From NCBI GenBank assembly GCA_025360015.1, contig JANYCZ010000004.1, positions 106,426 through 170,425 on the forward strand: a stretch of 64,000 bases of DNA, in the 5' to 3' direction. The DNA comes from Verrucomicrobiota bacterium (GTDB lineage: Bacteria; Verrucomicrobiota; Verrucomicrobiia; Verrucomicrobiales; Verrucomicrobiaceae). Below the pieces are notes generated by a model. That model was not told where the DNA came from, did no database searches, and was given only the letters and a program-made list of their open reading frames with translations. Of this stretch, positions 44,200 to 53,101 are shown piece by piece; the stretch's first letter is position 1, and every line of letters begins with the position of its first letter. The position numbers and the translations under genes were made by a program.

Positions 44200-45351
44200 A
44201 TGAGTGAATTACCCATCCGTAGCCCTGATCGCAAGTGTGAAGTCGCCTGGTTCTCCGCACTTTGCTCCGACGATTACGAATTCCTCGGCGTTCCGGATGG
44301 CTCCATTCGCTCCAATTACGAGCATTGCGGCGACATCGTAAAAAAAGCCGACACCCTCGGCTACCAAAACGTTCTGCTGCCCTCCGGCTGGATCGCCGGG
44401 CAGGACGCGCTGGCCTTTGCCGCCGCCATGGCTCCGCAGACGACGCAGATCAATCAACTCGTCGCTCTGCGCATGGGCGAGGTCTGGCCTCCGATGCTCG
44501 CGCGGGCGCTCGCCACCGTCGATCACATCGCCAAAGGCCGTCTGTGCATCAACATCATCTCCTCCGACATGCCCGGCATGAAGGAGAGCAACGAAGTACG
44601 CTACGCCCGCGCCAGCGAGATCATCCAGATCCTGCAAGGGCTGTGGCGCACCGACGGACCCTTTGAATGGAAGGGCAACTTCTACAACATCAGCCTGCCC
44701 ACCACCGAACCCGCCAAGCCCTACCAGCAGAACGGGGGCCCCCTGCTTTACTTCGGCGGCATTTCACCCGCCGCGCAGGACCTGTGCGCGAAGCACTGCG
44801 ATGTCTTCCTCATGTGGCCGGAGACGGAGGACCGCATCGCCGAAACCATGCGCGTCATGTCCGAAAAGGCTGCGGACTACGGTCGCAAGATCGACTTCGG
44901 CTTCCGTGCGCACGTCATCGTGCGTGAAACCGAAGCTGCAGCCCGCGCCGCCGCCGACCGTTTGATCTCCAAACTCACTGCCGAAAAAGGGGCTGAAATC
45001 AAGGCCCGCTCCCAAGACAGCCAAAGCGCCGGCGTGAAGCGCCAGGACGAACTCCGCGCCCAAAGCGCCGACCTCTACCTCGAACCGCATCTCTGGAGCG
45101 GCATCGGCCTCGCTCGCAGCGGCTGCGCCAGCGCCATCGTGGGAGATCCTGCTCAAGTCCTCGCCAAGCTCAACCGCTACATGGACCTGGGCATGCGCGC
45201 CTTCATTCTCAGCGGCTACCCCCACCTGGAAGAGTGCGACCTCTTTGCCAGACACGTCCTGCCCCATCTGCCCACCTGCCGCCTGAATGAGCTCCAAGGC
45301 CGCCGCATTCCAGATCCCGTCACTCCACTCACCACCGCCACCCGTCATTGA
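44200..45351 (+). CDS. LLM-class flavin-dependent monooxygenase, SsuD-like
   Basis: The 383-residue protein has the TIM-barrel luciferase-like family phrases [15 protein letters not shown] at the start, then [35 protein letters not shown], and [36 protein letters not shown] at the end. The closest named relatives are FMNH2-dependent alkanesulfonate and dimethylsulfone monooxygenases. No flavin reductase or sulfonate transporter gene is beside it, so the substrate is open. The next gene starts one base after its stop. Confidence 0.85.
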   Translation: MSELPIRSPDRKCEVAWFSALCSDDYEFLGVPDGSIRSNYEHCGDIVKKADTLGYQNVLLPSGWIAGQDALAFAAAMAPQTTQINQLVALRMGEVWPPMLARALATVDHIAKGRLCINIISSDMPGMKESNEVRYARASEIIQILQGLWRTDGPFEWKGNFYNISLPTTEPAKPYQQNGGPLLYFGGISPAAQDLCAKHCDVFLMWPETEDRIAETMRVMSEKAADYGRKIDFGFRAHVIVRETEAAARAAADRLISKLTAEKGAEIKARSQDSQSAGVKRQDELRAQSADLYLEPHLWSGIGLARSGCASAIVGDPAQVLAKLNRYMDLGMRAFILSGYPHLEECDLFARHVLPHLPTCRLNELQGRRIPDPVTPLTTATRH

Positions 45352-45352
45352 T

Positions 45353-46399
45353 ATGTCTTTGCCTGTTCGCTTCGCTCTCGCCGGTTTCGGTGCCTGGGGC
45401 AAATTCCACGCCGAGTCCATCTCGCAAAATCCAGACGCGCACCTCGTCGCCATCTCCGCGCCGTCCGAAGCCTCGCGTGAGGAAGCCCGCAGACTTTATC
45501 CCGCGGCACAGATTTTTGCAGACAGTTTGGAGATGATCGCACAGGCGGAATTCCACATCATCGACATCGTCACTCCCAGCCACACGCATCGTGAGATCGC
45601 CCTCGCTGCCATGGCGAAAGGCAGGCACGTGCTGCTGGAGAAGCCCATGGCCATCACACTCGACGATTGCAAAGCCATCGTCGCCGGAGCACGACAGCAC
45701 GGTGTGCATCTCGCCGTGGGCCATGAACTCCGCCTCTCCAGCCAGTGGGGTGAAATCAAAAACATCATCGCACGCGGCACCATTGGCGATCCGCAGTACG
45801 TCCTCGTCGAACTATCCCGCAAGCCCTACCGCCAAGGAGCCAGCGGCTGGCGCTACGATCAGAATCGCGTGGGAAGCTGGGTGCTAGAAGAGCCCATCCA
45901 CTTCTTCGACCTCGCCCGCTGGTATCTCGAAAGCAGCGGCGACCCCGTGGAACTCCACGCCTATGCCAACTCCCGCGATCCCCAGCGCCCGACCTTGTAC
46001 GACAACTTCAGCGCCATGTTCAAATATACCAACGGCAGCTATGCCGTGGTATCACAAACCCTCGCCGCCTTCGAGCACCATCAGACCGTCAAAGTCAGCG
46101 GCACCAAGGGCGCGCTCTGGGCAGCCTGGAGCGGTGCCCTGGACCGCACCCTCGAACCCACCGCCTTTCTAAAAGTCTTTGATGGCGAAAACCTCGAAGA
46201 AGTGAAACTCGAAAAACAAAGCGGTGAAGTCTTCGAACTCCGCGAAGAAATAGCCCAATGCATCGACATGGTCCGCACCGGCAAACCACCCATCGCCACA
46301 GGCCTCGACGGCCTCTGGTCCGCCGGCCTTTGTCTCGTCGCCGAAGAATCCATCCGCCAGGGCAAGCCGCTGCCCGTGGGTGAGATGCTGAAGTTTTAA
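45353..46399 (+). CDS. Gfo/Idh/MocA-family NAD(P)-dependent oxidoreductase
   Basis: The 348-residue protein has an N-terminal Rossmann site FALAGFGAWGKFHAESI (GxGxxG), the motif HVLLEKPMAI and the C-terminal alpha/beta substrate domain. EEPIHFFDLARWYLE fits the usual DxxxH-like region. No signal peptide is seen, so it acts in the cytoplasm, unlike the Tat-exported family member at 55078. It is cotranscribed with the flavin monooxygenase. The substrate, probably a sugar or polyol, is unknown. Confidence 0.88.
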   Translation: MSLPVRFALAGFGAWGKFHAESISQNPDAHLVAISAPSEASREEARRLYPAAQIFADSLEMIAQAEFHIIDIVTPSHTHREIALAAMAKGRHVLLEKPMAITLDDCKAIVAGARQHGVHLAVGHELRLSSQWGEIKNIIARGTIGDPQYVLVELSRKPYRQGASGWRYDQNRVGSWVLEEPIHFFDLARWYLESSGDPVELHAYANSRDPQRPTLYDNFSAMFKYTNGSYAVVSQTLAAFEHHQTVKVSGTKGALWAAWSGALDRTLEPTAFLKVFDGENLEEVKLEKQSGEVFELREEIAQCIDMVRTGKPPIATGLDGLWSAGLCLVAEESIRQGKPLPVGEMLKF

Positions 46400-46463
46400 A
46401 GGCGGTAAGATTCGGGGTAGATTTTTCATTCACAGTCGTTCTACCCAACCCCACTGTATCCTC

Positions 46464-47348
46464 ATGAAAGCCGCATTCATTCTCGCCGCCCTCTGCCTCG
46501 CCTCATCCATTGTTCGTGCGCAGGATCTTCTGCCGCCGATAACCACAGGACTGCGCGTCGCCACCTGCGGGCATAGCTTTCATGTCTTCACCTATCATCA
46601 GGTCGAAGCGATCGCGAAGTCGGCGGGGCTGGATCATCAGGTCGTCGGACTGTCGAGCATCGGCGGGTCCACGGTGCAGAAGCATTGGGATGTCCCGGAA
46701 GACAAAAGCGCGGTGAAGCAGGTGCTGAAAACCGGCAAGGTGGACGTCCTCACCCTCTCCCCCATCTGGCTGCCGGATGACGCCATCGAGCAGTTCGTGA
46801 AGCTCGGCATCGAGCACAATCCCGCGCTGCGCATCACCGTGCAGGAGTACTGGATGCCGAACGACGAATACAATCCGGTGTATCCGCTCGACACCAAAAA
46901 GAAGGTCGATCACAACGCCACCGATCTCGGCAAACTCCGCGATGACACCATGCGCTACGCGAAGGACATCGAAGACTATGTACACGGCATCAATGATCAC
47001 CTCGGCAAGCAGGCCGTGTTTATCGTCCCCGTCGGCATGGCGGCCGTGACGCTGCGCGAGAAGATCGTGAAAGGCGAAGCACCCGGCCTGAAAACGCAGG
47101 CCGAGCTTTTCCGCGACAACTGGGGCCACGCGCTGCCACCGCTGCAGTTCCTCTCCAGCTACTGCCACTACGCCGTCATCTACCGCCGCAGCCCGGTGGG
47201 CCTGCCCGTGCCACTCGCCTTCAGAGTTCTCAAAGACATGAGCGCTGACGACAAAGCCAAACTCAACAACCTGCTCCAGGAAATCGCCTGGGACACCGTG
47301 AGCCACCATCCGATGGCGGGTGTGATGAAGCCCGGCGCGCCGAAGTAA
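46464..47348 (+). CDS. Secreted SGNH-like protein
   Basis: The 294-residue protein has a signal peptide (AAFILAALCLASSIVRAQ). A GHSFH block follows shortly after, in the place of the GDSL/GNSxT serine motif of SGNH hydrolases, and SSIGGSTVQKHW after it. A histidine-rich C-terminus (DTVSHHPMAGV) could supply the catalytic histidine. Such proteins are frequent in Planctomycetes and Verrucomicrobia, and substrates are unknown. I am not certain it is an active hydrolase. Confidence 0.7.
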   Translation: MKAAFILAALCLASSIVRAQDLLPPITTGLRVATCGHSFHVFTYHQVEAIAKSAGLDHQVVGLSSIGGSTVQKHWDVPEDKSAVKQVLKTGKVDVLTLSPIWLPDDAIEQFVKLGIEHNPALRITVQEYWMPNDEYNPVYPLDTKKKVDHNATDLGKLRDDTMRYAKDIEDYVHGINDHLGKQAVFIVPVGMAAVTLREKIVKGEAPGLKTQAELFRDNWGHALPPLQFLSSYCHYAVIYRRSPVGLPVPLAFRVLKDMSADDKAKLNNLLQEIAWDTVSHHPMAGVMKPGAPK

Positions 47349-47352
47349 AGCT

Positions 47353-47375
47353 GACCCGTTGCGCCGCAACGGGTC
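47353..47375. repeat. Inverted repeat downstream of the SGNH-like gene
   Basis: GACCCGTTGCG, one base, CGCAACGGGTC, four bases after the stop. No T-run follows, so it is either a weak terminator or an mRNA 3' stabiliser. Confidence 0.5.
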
Positions 47376-47434
47376 TGCTTGGCTGCTCACTTCAACCCAC
47401 GATAAAAAATTTGACCGCCGCGCTCCTTTTGATA

Positions 47435-47454
47435 CATACCGACCGGTTTGTATG
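47435..47454. promoter_or_regulatory. TetR operator over the tetR start codon
   Basis: CATACCGACCGGTTTGTATG has 8 of 10 symmetric pairs and ends on the ATG of tetR (47452). It resembles operators known for TetR regulators with CATAC/GTATG arms. Position suggests autorepression. Confidence 0.55.
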
Positions 47455-48081
47455 CCCAAGAAAGCCACCCGCACCAAGCGTGAACGCGACCCCGCCGCCA
47501 CCCGGCAGCGGTTGATCGATGCCACCGTCCGCCTCATGGTGCAGCAGGGCTTTTCAGGTACTTCGGTGGATCAGATCTGCAGAGACGCGGGCATGACGAA
47601 GGGGGGCTTCTTCCACCACTTCGAAAACAAGGAGGCCCTCGGCTTGGCAGCAGTGGAGTGGTGGGGCCGCATGGGCACCGCCCTCTATGCCGAGGCATGG
47701 CAGGACACGTCTCTGGACCCGCTGAAGCAACTGCACCGCATGTTTGACATCATGGCCGGCTTCAAGCGGCGCAGTGACGAGGCCGTCGTCTGCATGGTGG
47801 GCATGATGTCGCAGGAAATGTCCGCCACGAATTCCGCGTTTCAAGCAGCGTGCGCCAGGGAGCTGAATCTATGGACTGAGAACGTCGCCAGGATGCTCAC
47901 CGCCGCGAAGAAGCAGCACCAACCGAAGACGAAGTTTGACCCCATGCAAGTGGCCTGGTTTCTCAACAGCCTCTGGCAGGGCTCCATGCTCATCGGCAAG
48001 ACCTGCCGCTCTCAGGAACTGATTCGTCACAATCTCAAACTGGCCCGCAACTATGTGGACGGTCTGTTTCAAGCGAACTGA
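47452..48081 (+). CDS. TetR-family transcriptional regulator
   Basis: The 209-residue protein has the TetR helix-turn-helix (TRQRLIDATVRLMVQQGFSGTSVDQICRDAGMTKGGFFHHFENKEAL) and a helical ligand domain with WWGRMGTALYAEAW. A basic start (KKATRTKRERD) precedes it. It lies just upstream of the ECF sigma-factor gene with 26 bases between. It probably represses itself through the operator at 47435, and perhaps the downstream sigma-factor gene by read-through. Confidence 0.9.
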   Translation: MPKKATRTKRERDPAATRQRLIDATVRLMVQQGFSGTSVDQICRDAGMTKGGFFHHFENKEALGLAAVEWWGRMGTALYAEAWQDTSLDPLKQLHRMFDIMAGFKRRSDEAVVCMVGMMSQEMSATNSAFQAACARELNLWTENVARMLTAAKKQHQPKTKFDPMQVAWFLNSLWQGSMLIGKTCRSQELIRHNLKLARNYVDGLFQAN

Positions 48082-48107
48082 AGCACCTCTTGTGATCGAT
48101 TAAATGA

Positions 48108-49421
48108 ATGAACGAATCCGCGATGTCTGACGAACCCTCCATCTCGAACGCATGCGCCCAGTTTGCCACGGAGCATTTCTTCCGGCACGAGTCAGCACGA
48201 CTTGTCGCGACGCTGACTGGTCAGTTCGGCGCGCGGCGGCTGCAGTGGGTCGAAGACGTGGTGCAAGAGGCCTTGGTGCGTGCATTGCAGACATGGCCCT
48301 ATCGCGGTGTGCCGGACAATCCTGCCGCCTGGCTGACCCAGACCGCACGCCACTTGGCGCTGGATCAACTGCGCCGCGAGCAGCGCTGGAACGAGCGCGA
48401 GGAGGGCATCTCGGCGGAGCAGGCGCGCTGGATGGCAGTGCCGCCGGACTCAGCGCCGGATGATGACGCGCATCTGCGCGATGACACCTTGCGGCTGATG
48501 TTTGTCTGCTGCCACCCGCAGTTGTCCGCAGAGGCGCAGATCGCGCTGGCGCTGCGCACTCTGTGCGGCCTCAGTCCGGCGGAGATCGCGGCGGCGTTTG
48601 TCACCAGCGAAGCTGCCATCTCAAAGCGGCTCGTGCGCGCACGTCAGCGCATCCGCGAACTGGAGCTGTCCTTTGAACTGCCTGAGGCGCAGGATCTGCC
48701 GCAGCGCCTCGATGCCGTGCTTGCCTCCCTCTATCTGCTGTTCAATGAAGGTTACAAGGCCAGCAGTGGCGAGCACCTGGTGCGCTCGGACCTCTGCCAT
48801 GAGGCAATCCGTCTCACCGAGCTGCTGGCCACGCATCAGCACACCGGCCTGCCGCAGTGCAGCGCCCTGCTGGCGCTCATGCTGCTGAGTGCCGCGCGCC
48901 TGCCTGCCCGCACCGATGAGGCGGGCGGCATCCTCCGCCTGCATGAGCAGGACCGCGGTCTCTGGGATCAATCGCTCATCCAGCGCGGTCTTCAGCATCT
49001 GCAGCTCTCCGCGCGTGGAGACACCCTTACAGAGTATCATCTGGAAGCAGGCATCGCGGCATGCCACAGCACGGCGGCCACTCATGAAACCACGGACTGG
49101 GCGCGAATTCTCGCCCTATATGATCAGCTCGCGCTGCTGACATCCTCCTCCGTAGTGGCCTTGAATCGAGCGATTGCCGTGGGCCGCGTGCACAGCGCGC
49201 AGAGCGGACTGGAGGCGCTGGCAGTCGTGCAGGGCCTGGATGCTTACCTTTCCCTGCACGCAGCACGGGGTGCGTTCGCTGCCGAGCTCGGCCAGACACA
49301 GGCCGCCGCCACCCATTACCGCAGAGCCCTAGCCCTTGCCACACTGCCGTCCGAGCGCGGCTTTTTTGAGCGCCTGATATCCGCATGCGAAATCGCCACG
49401 CCGACAAATGGAGCTCGCTAA
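48108..49421 (+). CDS. ECF sigma factor with C-terminal TPR-like extension (ECF42 type)
   Basis: A 437-residue protein. Residues 1-190 carry sigma-70 regions 2 and 4: RRLQWVEDVVQEALVRALQTWPYRGVPDNPAAWLTQTARHLALDQLRRE and LSPAEIAAAFVTSEAAISKRLVRARQRIRE. A long C-terminal extension (LYLLFNEGYKASSGEHLVRSDLCHEAIRLTELLATH, then NRAIAV, then a TPR-like block) is characteristic of the ECF42 group. That group is associated with DGPF/YCII proteins and uses its C-terminal domain in place of an anti-sigma factor. Two YCII genes follow directly, which supports the assignment. Confidence 0.87.
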   Translation: MNESAMSDEPSISNACAQFATEHFFRHESARLVATLTGQFGARRLQWVEDVVQEALVRALQTWPYRGVPDNPAAWLTQTARHLALDQLRREQRWNEREEGISAEQARWMAVPPDSAPDDDAHLRDDTLRLMFVCCHPQLSAEAQIALALRTLCGLSPAEIAAAFVTSEAAISKRLVRARQRIRELELSFELPEAQDLPQRLDAVLASLYLLFNEGYKASSGEHLVRSDLCHEAIRLTELLATHQHTGLPQCSALLALMLLSAARLPARTDEAGGILRLHEQDRGLWDQSLIQRGLQHLQLSARGDTLTEYHLEAGIAACHSTAATHETTDWARILALYDQLALLTSSSVVALNRAIAVGRVHSAQSGLEALAVVQGLDAYLSLHAARGAFAAELGQTQAAATHYRRALALATLPSERGFFERLISACEIATPTNGAR

Positions 49422-49439
49422 ACAATATTTTTATTCCCG

Positions 49440-49466
49440 TGTCCTTTTCCGTCCGGCCCGTTCGTC
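49440..49466 (+). promoter_or_regulatory. Candidate ECF-type promoter before the YCII genes
   Basis: TGTCCT, 17 bases, CGTC, ending 46 bases before the first YCII start. It resembles the ECF42 pattern of a TGTCGA-like -35 and a CG-type -10. One -35 base differs and no second copy was found in the island, so support is weak. Confidence 0.3.
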
Positions 49467-49511
49467 GTCCTTTTGAAACCGCAACATTTTCCGCCTTCAA
49501 CGATCCACGCC

Positions 49512-49904
49512 ATGAACACTGAAACTCCCCTCCATGACTACCTCGTCATCTCGCGCGGACATTGGGACAAAGACAAGCCGAAGGAACAGATCGACACGGC
49601 CATCACGGACTTTTACGACTGGCTGAACCGCCACATTAAGGCAGGCAGGATGCGCCCGGGCAGCCGCCTCGGCACGGACCGCGCCACAGTCTCCAAGGCG
49701 GGCGTCACCACCGATGGCCCCTTTGGCGAGGCCAAGGAAGTCGTCGGCGGCTACTGGTACGTCAGCGCCGGCAGCCTGCGTGAAGCCGCCGACCTGCTCT
49801 CCGACAGCCCCACCCTGCCCTGCGGGCTGCATTATGAAGTCCGCCCGCTTGATCCCGAGATCTGCACCGCCTCCGACATCACCAACGAAACCCCGCCTCA
49901 ATGA
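49512..49904 (+). CDS. YCII-related (DGPF) domain protein 1
   Basis: The 130-residue protein has the DGPF phrase TTDGPFGEAKEVVGGYW and a ferredoxin-like alpha/beta fold typical of YCII-related proteins. The family often sits beside ECF42 sigma factors and is thought to be its target; its biochemical role is unknown. A 13-codon longer reading is possible but the ATG at 49512 matches the usual length. It overlaps the next YCII gene by ATGA. Confidence 0.85.
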   Translation: MNTETPLHDYLVISRGHWDKDKPKEQIDTAITDFYDWLNRHIKAGRMRPGSRLGTDRATVSKAGVTTDGPFGEAKEVVGGYWYVSAGSLREAADLLSDSPTLPCGLHYEVRPLDPEICTASDITNETPPQ

Positions 49905-50299
49905 ATCCACAGAACCCCACCGATGAATACCTGCTGCTCATTCGAGGCACCCACTGGAACCACGGCATGTCCCCCTCTGAACTCCAGCATGTCATGACCG
50001 ACTTCTACGCCTGGGTGGACCGCCTGAGCAAGGCGGGCATCCATCGCGGCGCACAGCCCTTGATGGAAGAAGGCAGGCTCGTTTCGGGCCCAAAGGGTGC
50101 GACCGTGACCGATGGTGTCTTTGCTGAGTCAAAGGAAGCCATCGCCGGATACTTCTGCATCGCCGTGGGCAGCCTGGACGAGGCCGTACGCATCGCTCAG
50201 GAATGTCCCATCCTCCAATACGGAGCCGCCATCGAAATCCGTCCCATCGCCGACCTCTGCCGCGCCATGGCCGAAGTCAATTCCTCCTGCCAGTCCTGA
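49901..50299 (+). CDS. YCII-related (DGPF) domain protein 2
   Basis: A 132-residue paralogue of the preceding protein. The key motif reads VTDGVFAESKEAIAGYFCIAVGS, with DGVF in place of DGPF. The start overlaps the previous stop (ATGA), so the two are translated together. The two paralogues may form a heteromer; this is inference. Confidence 0.85.
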   Translation: MNPQNPTDEYLLLIRGTHWNHGMSPSELQHVMTDFYAWVDRLSKAGIHRGAQPLMEEGRLVSGPKGATVTDGVFAESKEAIAGYFCIAVGSLDEAVRIAQECPILQYGAAIEIRPIADLCRAMAEVNSSCQS

Positions 50300-50338
50300 G
50301 CAACCACCCCCATTCATTTTCACCCCCCACCCATCTCT

Positions 50339-50815
50339 ATGAACACCCCATCCTACCCCGCCTTCAGTCCCTATCTCACCGTGCACAATGCCGCAGAGGC
50401 CATCGCCTTCTATCAAAAGGCCCTGGGCGCCGAAGAACGCTTCCGCCTCACCGATGAGGGCACCGGGAAAATCGGCCATGCCGAGCTCTCGCTGGGCCAC
50501 AGCCTGCTCATGCTCTCGGATGAAAACCCAGCGTGGAGCAAGTCGCCCCAGACACTGGGCGGCACACCGGTGAAATTCAGCCTCATGGTGGAAAATGCAG
50601 ACGCCGCCATCGCAAAAGCCGTTGCCGCCGGAGCTACGCTGCTCATGCCTGCAACAGACATGTTTTACGGCTTCCGCAGCGGCTCAGTGCGCGATCCCTT
50701 CGGTCATGAATGGATGCTCCAGCATGAGATCGAAAAGGTCTCTCCTGAAGAAATGCAGAAACGCTTTACCGCGATGATCAAAAATTGCCCTCTTTCTCAG
50801 GAAGGCAGCAAGTAG
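50339..50815 (+). CDS. VOC-family protein, PhnB-like
   Basis: A 158-residue protein of the glyoxalase/bleomycin-resistance fold in its PhnB-like form, with FSPYLTVHNAAEAIAFYQKALGAEE at the start and VRDPFGHEWMLQHEIE near the end. VOC proteins bind a metal and small electrophiles or antibiotics. The precise substrate is unknown. It is one of four VOC genes in this run. Confidence 0.88.
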   Translation: MNTPSYPAFSPYLTVHNAAEAIAFYQKALGAEERFRLTDEGTGKIGHAELSLGHSLLMLSDENPAWSKSPQTLGGTPVKFSLMVENADAAIAKAVAAGATLLMPATDMFYGFRSGSVRDPFGHEWMLQHEIEKVSPEEMQKRFTAMIKNCPLSQEGSK

Positions 50816-50871
50816 TGCCCTGTTTTCGTCGATCCATCCCTTGTCCAAACACCCCATCTAACACGTACTCC

Positions 50872-51411
50872 ATGATCAAAAAAATCCTCCTCGGTCTTGT
50901 TCTCATCATCGCCGTCATCTGCATCATCGCCTCCTTCCAGTCCGATGACATGAACATCACCCGCACCGCCACCACCACGGCCTCACCCGAGGCGGTCTTC
51001 AAAGTGGTGAACGACTTCCGCCAGTGGGATTCCTGGTCGCCCTGGTCAAAGAAAGACCCTGCCATGAAAAAAAGCCTGGAAGGCCCGCCGGAAGGCGTGG
51101 GCGCCATCTACAAGTGGTCCGGCAACAGTGAGGTGGGCGAAGGCAGCACCACGCTGATCGAGAGCAAGCCCAATGAGAAGATCGGCATGAAGCTGGCCTT
51201 TGTGCGTCCGTTTACCGGCACCAGCGATGTGCAGTTCCTCTTCACTCAGGAAGGCACCGGCACCAAGATCACCTGGGCCATGCAGAGCAAGAGGCCCTTC
51301 ATCGGCAAGATCATGAGCCTCTTCATGGATTGCGATAAAATGTGCGGTGACCAGTTCCTCGAAGGCCTCGCCAATTTGAAAAAGGTCGCTGAAGCCGCGC
51401 CCAAGGCCTGA
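50872..51411 (+). CDS. Membrane-anchored SRPBCC-family protein
   Basis: The 179-residue protein starts with a hydrophobic anchor (KILLGLVLIIAVICIIASF). A START/SRPBCC fold follows, with ASPEAVFKVVNDFRQWDSWSPWSKKDPAM and GVGAIYKWSGNSEVGEG. The cavity would bind a hydrophobic ligand on the outer face of the membrane. The ligand is unknown. It is the only one of the three SRPBCC proteins in this island with a membrane anchor. Confidence 0.85.
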   Translation: MIKKILLGLVLIIAVICIIASFQSDDMNITRTATTTASPEAVFKVVNDFRQWDSWSPWSKKDPAMKKSLEGPPEGVGAIYKWSGNSEVGEGSTTLIESKPNEKIGMKLAFVRPFTGTSDVQFLFTQEGTGTKITWAMQSKRPFIGKIMSLFMDCDKMCGDQFLEGLANLKKVAEAAPKA

Positions 51412-51437
51412 TCTCTAACCTCACCCCTTCAAACGTC

Positions 51438-51905
51438 ATGCTCGACCAGCCTTCAGCCCCCATTACTACCGAGGCCCAAACCGCCGCAGTAATCCACATC
51501 ACCGTGCCGCGTGATGAGATCCAGCAGGTCATGGGCCCGGCCATCCAGGAAGTCATCGCCGCCGCCACTGCACAGGGCATCGGCCCCACGGGGCATCTCT
51601 TCGCCCATCACTTCGGCATGACACCCGGCATCTTCAATTTCGAAGTCGGCGTGCCCGTGTCCAGCGCCGTGCAGCCCGTGGGCCGGGTGAAAGCAGGTGA
51701 AATCCCCGGCACCACCATCGTGCGCACCGTTTACACCGGTCCCTACGAAGGCCTCGGCCAGGCCTGGGGAGACTTCCAGGACATCGTCGAGTCCCAAGGC
51801 CACAAGCTGGGGCCAAATCTCTGGGAGCGCTACCTCTCCGGCCCGGAGGGCGGTGGCGACTCCTCCACCTTTCGCACGGAGTTGAATCAACCCATCCTAC
51901 CATGA
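51438..51905 (+). CDS. GyrI-like small-molecule-binding domain protein
   Basis: The 155-residue protein resembles the GyrI-like/AraC effector-binding domain (VGRVKAGEIPGTTIVRTVYTGPYEGLGQAWGDFQDIVESQGHKLG). There is no DNA-binding domain. The fold binds amphipathic ligands and, in some members, protects against DNA gyrase inhibitors or hydrolyses small compounds. Its ATG follows the SRPBCC gene by 26 bases. Its stop overlaps the start of the DUF899 remnant by ATGA. Confidence 0.82.
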   Translation: MLDQPSAPITTEAQTAAVIHITVPRDEIQQVMGPAIQEVIAAATAQGIGPTGHLFAHHFGMTPGIFNFEVGVPVSSAVQPVGRVKAGEIPGTTIVRTVYTGPYEGLGQAWGDFQDIVESQGHKLGPNLWERYLSGPEGGGDSSTFRTELNQPILP

Positions 51906-52098
51906 ACAACCATCCTATTGCCTCTCAAGAGGAATGGCTGGAGGTGCGCCGCGCGCTGCTGGCCAAGGAAAAGGCCCATATGTGAAAGCCCCGCTTGGCC
52001 GCATGGACTGGTTGAAGCGCCATGACCGCTATGAAAACGATGGCAGCATCGCGGATAAAGAATGCTGCGGCTGCAACTCCGCCGCCAAAGCCGCATAA
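51902..52098 (+). pseudogene. DUF899 family remnant with internal deletion and frameshift
   Basis: The first 25 codons (HPIASQEEWLEVRRALLAKEKAH) match the start of DUF899 thioredoxin-like proteins. Translation stops at a TGA right after them. A few bases on, in another frame, GRMDWLKRHDRYENDGSIADKECC resembles the usual C-terminus. A DUF899 gene would be about 700 bases, so nearly all the middle is missing. It fits a deletion with loss of frame. The start overlaps the GyrI-like stop (ATGA), showing it was once a coupled operon gene. Confidence 0.6.
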
Positions 52099-52126
52099 CC
52101 GCTCAGTCCCCTCACATCCAGCATCC

Positions 52127-52612
52127 ATGCCTCTGCCCGCTCCCATCGACTCTTCTATCTCCGAACGCGAACTTATCCTCGTGCGTGAAACTGACGTGCC
52201 CGCTGCCAAGCTCTACGCCGGCTGGACCCAGCCCGATCTCCTCGTCCAATGGTTCACTCCCACACCTTGGACCACCACGGCCTGCGAGATCGACCTGCGC
52301 CCCGGCGGCTCATGCAAGACCACCATGCGCAGCCCCGAAGGCCAGGAGTTCCCCAATGTGGGCATCTTCCTCGAAATCGTCCCCAACGAAAGGCTCGTCT
52401 TCACTGACGCCTATCTCCCGGGCTGGGAGCCCAATCCCAACCACTTCTTCACAGCCGTCCTCACCTGGGAAACCCTGCCCACCGGCAAAACCCGCTACAC
52501 TGCCCGCGCCCGCCACTGGACCCAAGAAGCCTGCGAAAAACACGCCGCCATGGGATTCATCGACGGCTGGGGCAAGGCGTTCGATCAACTCGTCGAACTC
52601 ATGACCAAGTAA
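52127..52612 (+). CDS. SRPBCC/AHSA1-like protein
   Basis: A 161-residue protein with ERELILVRETDVPAAKLYAGWTQPDLLVQWFTP at the start and IDLRPGGSCKTTMRSPEGQEFPNVGIFLEIVPNERLVFTDAY, matching the AHSA1/START-like family. No signal or anchor, so cytoplasmic. The binding ligand is unknown. It lies directly after the DUF899 remnant and before three VOC genes. Confidence 0.87.
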   Translation: MPLPAPIDSSISERELILVRETDVPAAKLYAGWTQPDLLVQWFTPTPWTTTACEIDLRPGGSCKTTMRSPEGQEFPNVGIFLEIVPNERLVFTDAYLPGWEPNPNHFFTAVLTWETLPTGKTRYTARARHWTQEACEKHAAMGFIDGWGKAFDQLVELMTK

Positions 52613-52648
52613 CACTTCAACCCACCACACCACCACCACCTCACCACC

Positions 52649-53089
52649 ATGCCCCGCGTCTCCACCTATCTCAACTTCTCCCGCAACACCGAAGAAGCAT
52701 TCGCCTTCTACAAGTCGGTCTTCAAAACCGAATACGTCGGTCACATCGCCCGCTTCGGCGATATTCCTGCCAGCCCGGATTGCCCACCTGCCGCTGAGGC
52801 CGACAAGAATCTCATCATGCACATCGCCCTCTCCACCCTGGGCGAACACGTCCTCATGGGCACCGATTCCCCCGAGTCTATGGGCTTCAAGTGCACCCCC
52901 GGCAACAACGTGCACATCAATCTGGAACCCGACACCCGCGAAGAAGCTGACCGCCTCTTCACCGCCCTCTCCGCAGGCGGCAAAATCGAGATGCCCATCC
53001 AGGACATGTTCTGGGGCGCCTACTTCGGCTCCTTCGCTGATAAGTTCGGCATCAACTGGATGATTAACTGCATGCAAGCCAAAGCCTAA
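52649..53089 (+). CDS. VOC-family protein
   Basis: A 146-residue PhnB-like VOC protein, with VSTYLNFSRNTEEAFAFYKSVFKTEYVG at the start and ADKFGINWMINCM at the end. Unlike PhnB of phosphonate clusters there are no phn genes nearby. The substrate is unknown. Upstream lies a low-complexity run of ACC and CAC triplets (52617-52648). Confidence 0.87.
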   Translation: MPRVSTYLNFSRNTEEAFAFYKSVFKTEYVGHIARFGDIPASPDCPPAAEADKNLIMHIALSTLGEHVLMGTDSPESMGFKCTPGNNVHINLEPDTREEADRLFTALSAGGKIEMPIQDMFWGAYFGSFADKFGINWMINCMQAKA

Positions 53090-53101
53090 CCTCCCACGCC
53101 C

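Noticed and set aside
52617..52648. CCACCACC-rich run before the VOC gene as a possible repeat element
   Set aside because: Simple low-complexity triplets without unit structure or a second copy.
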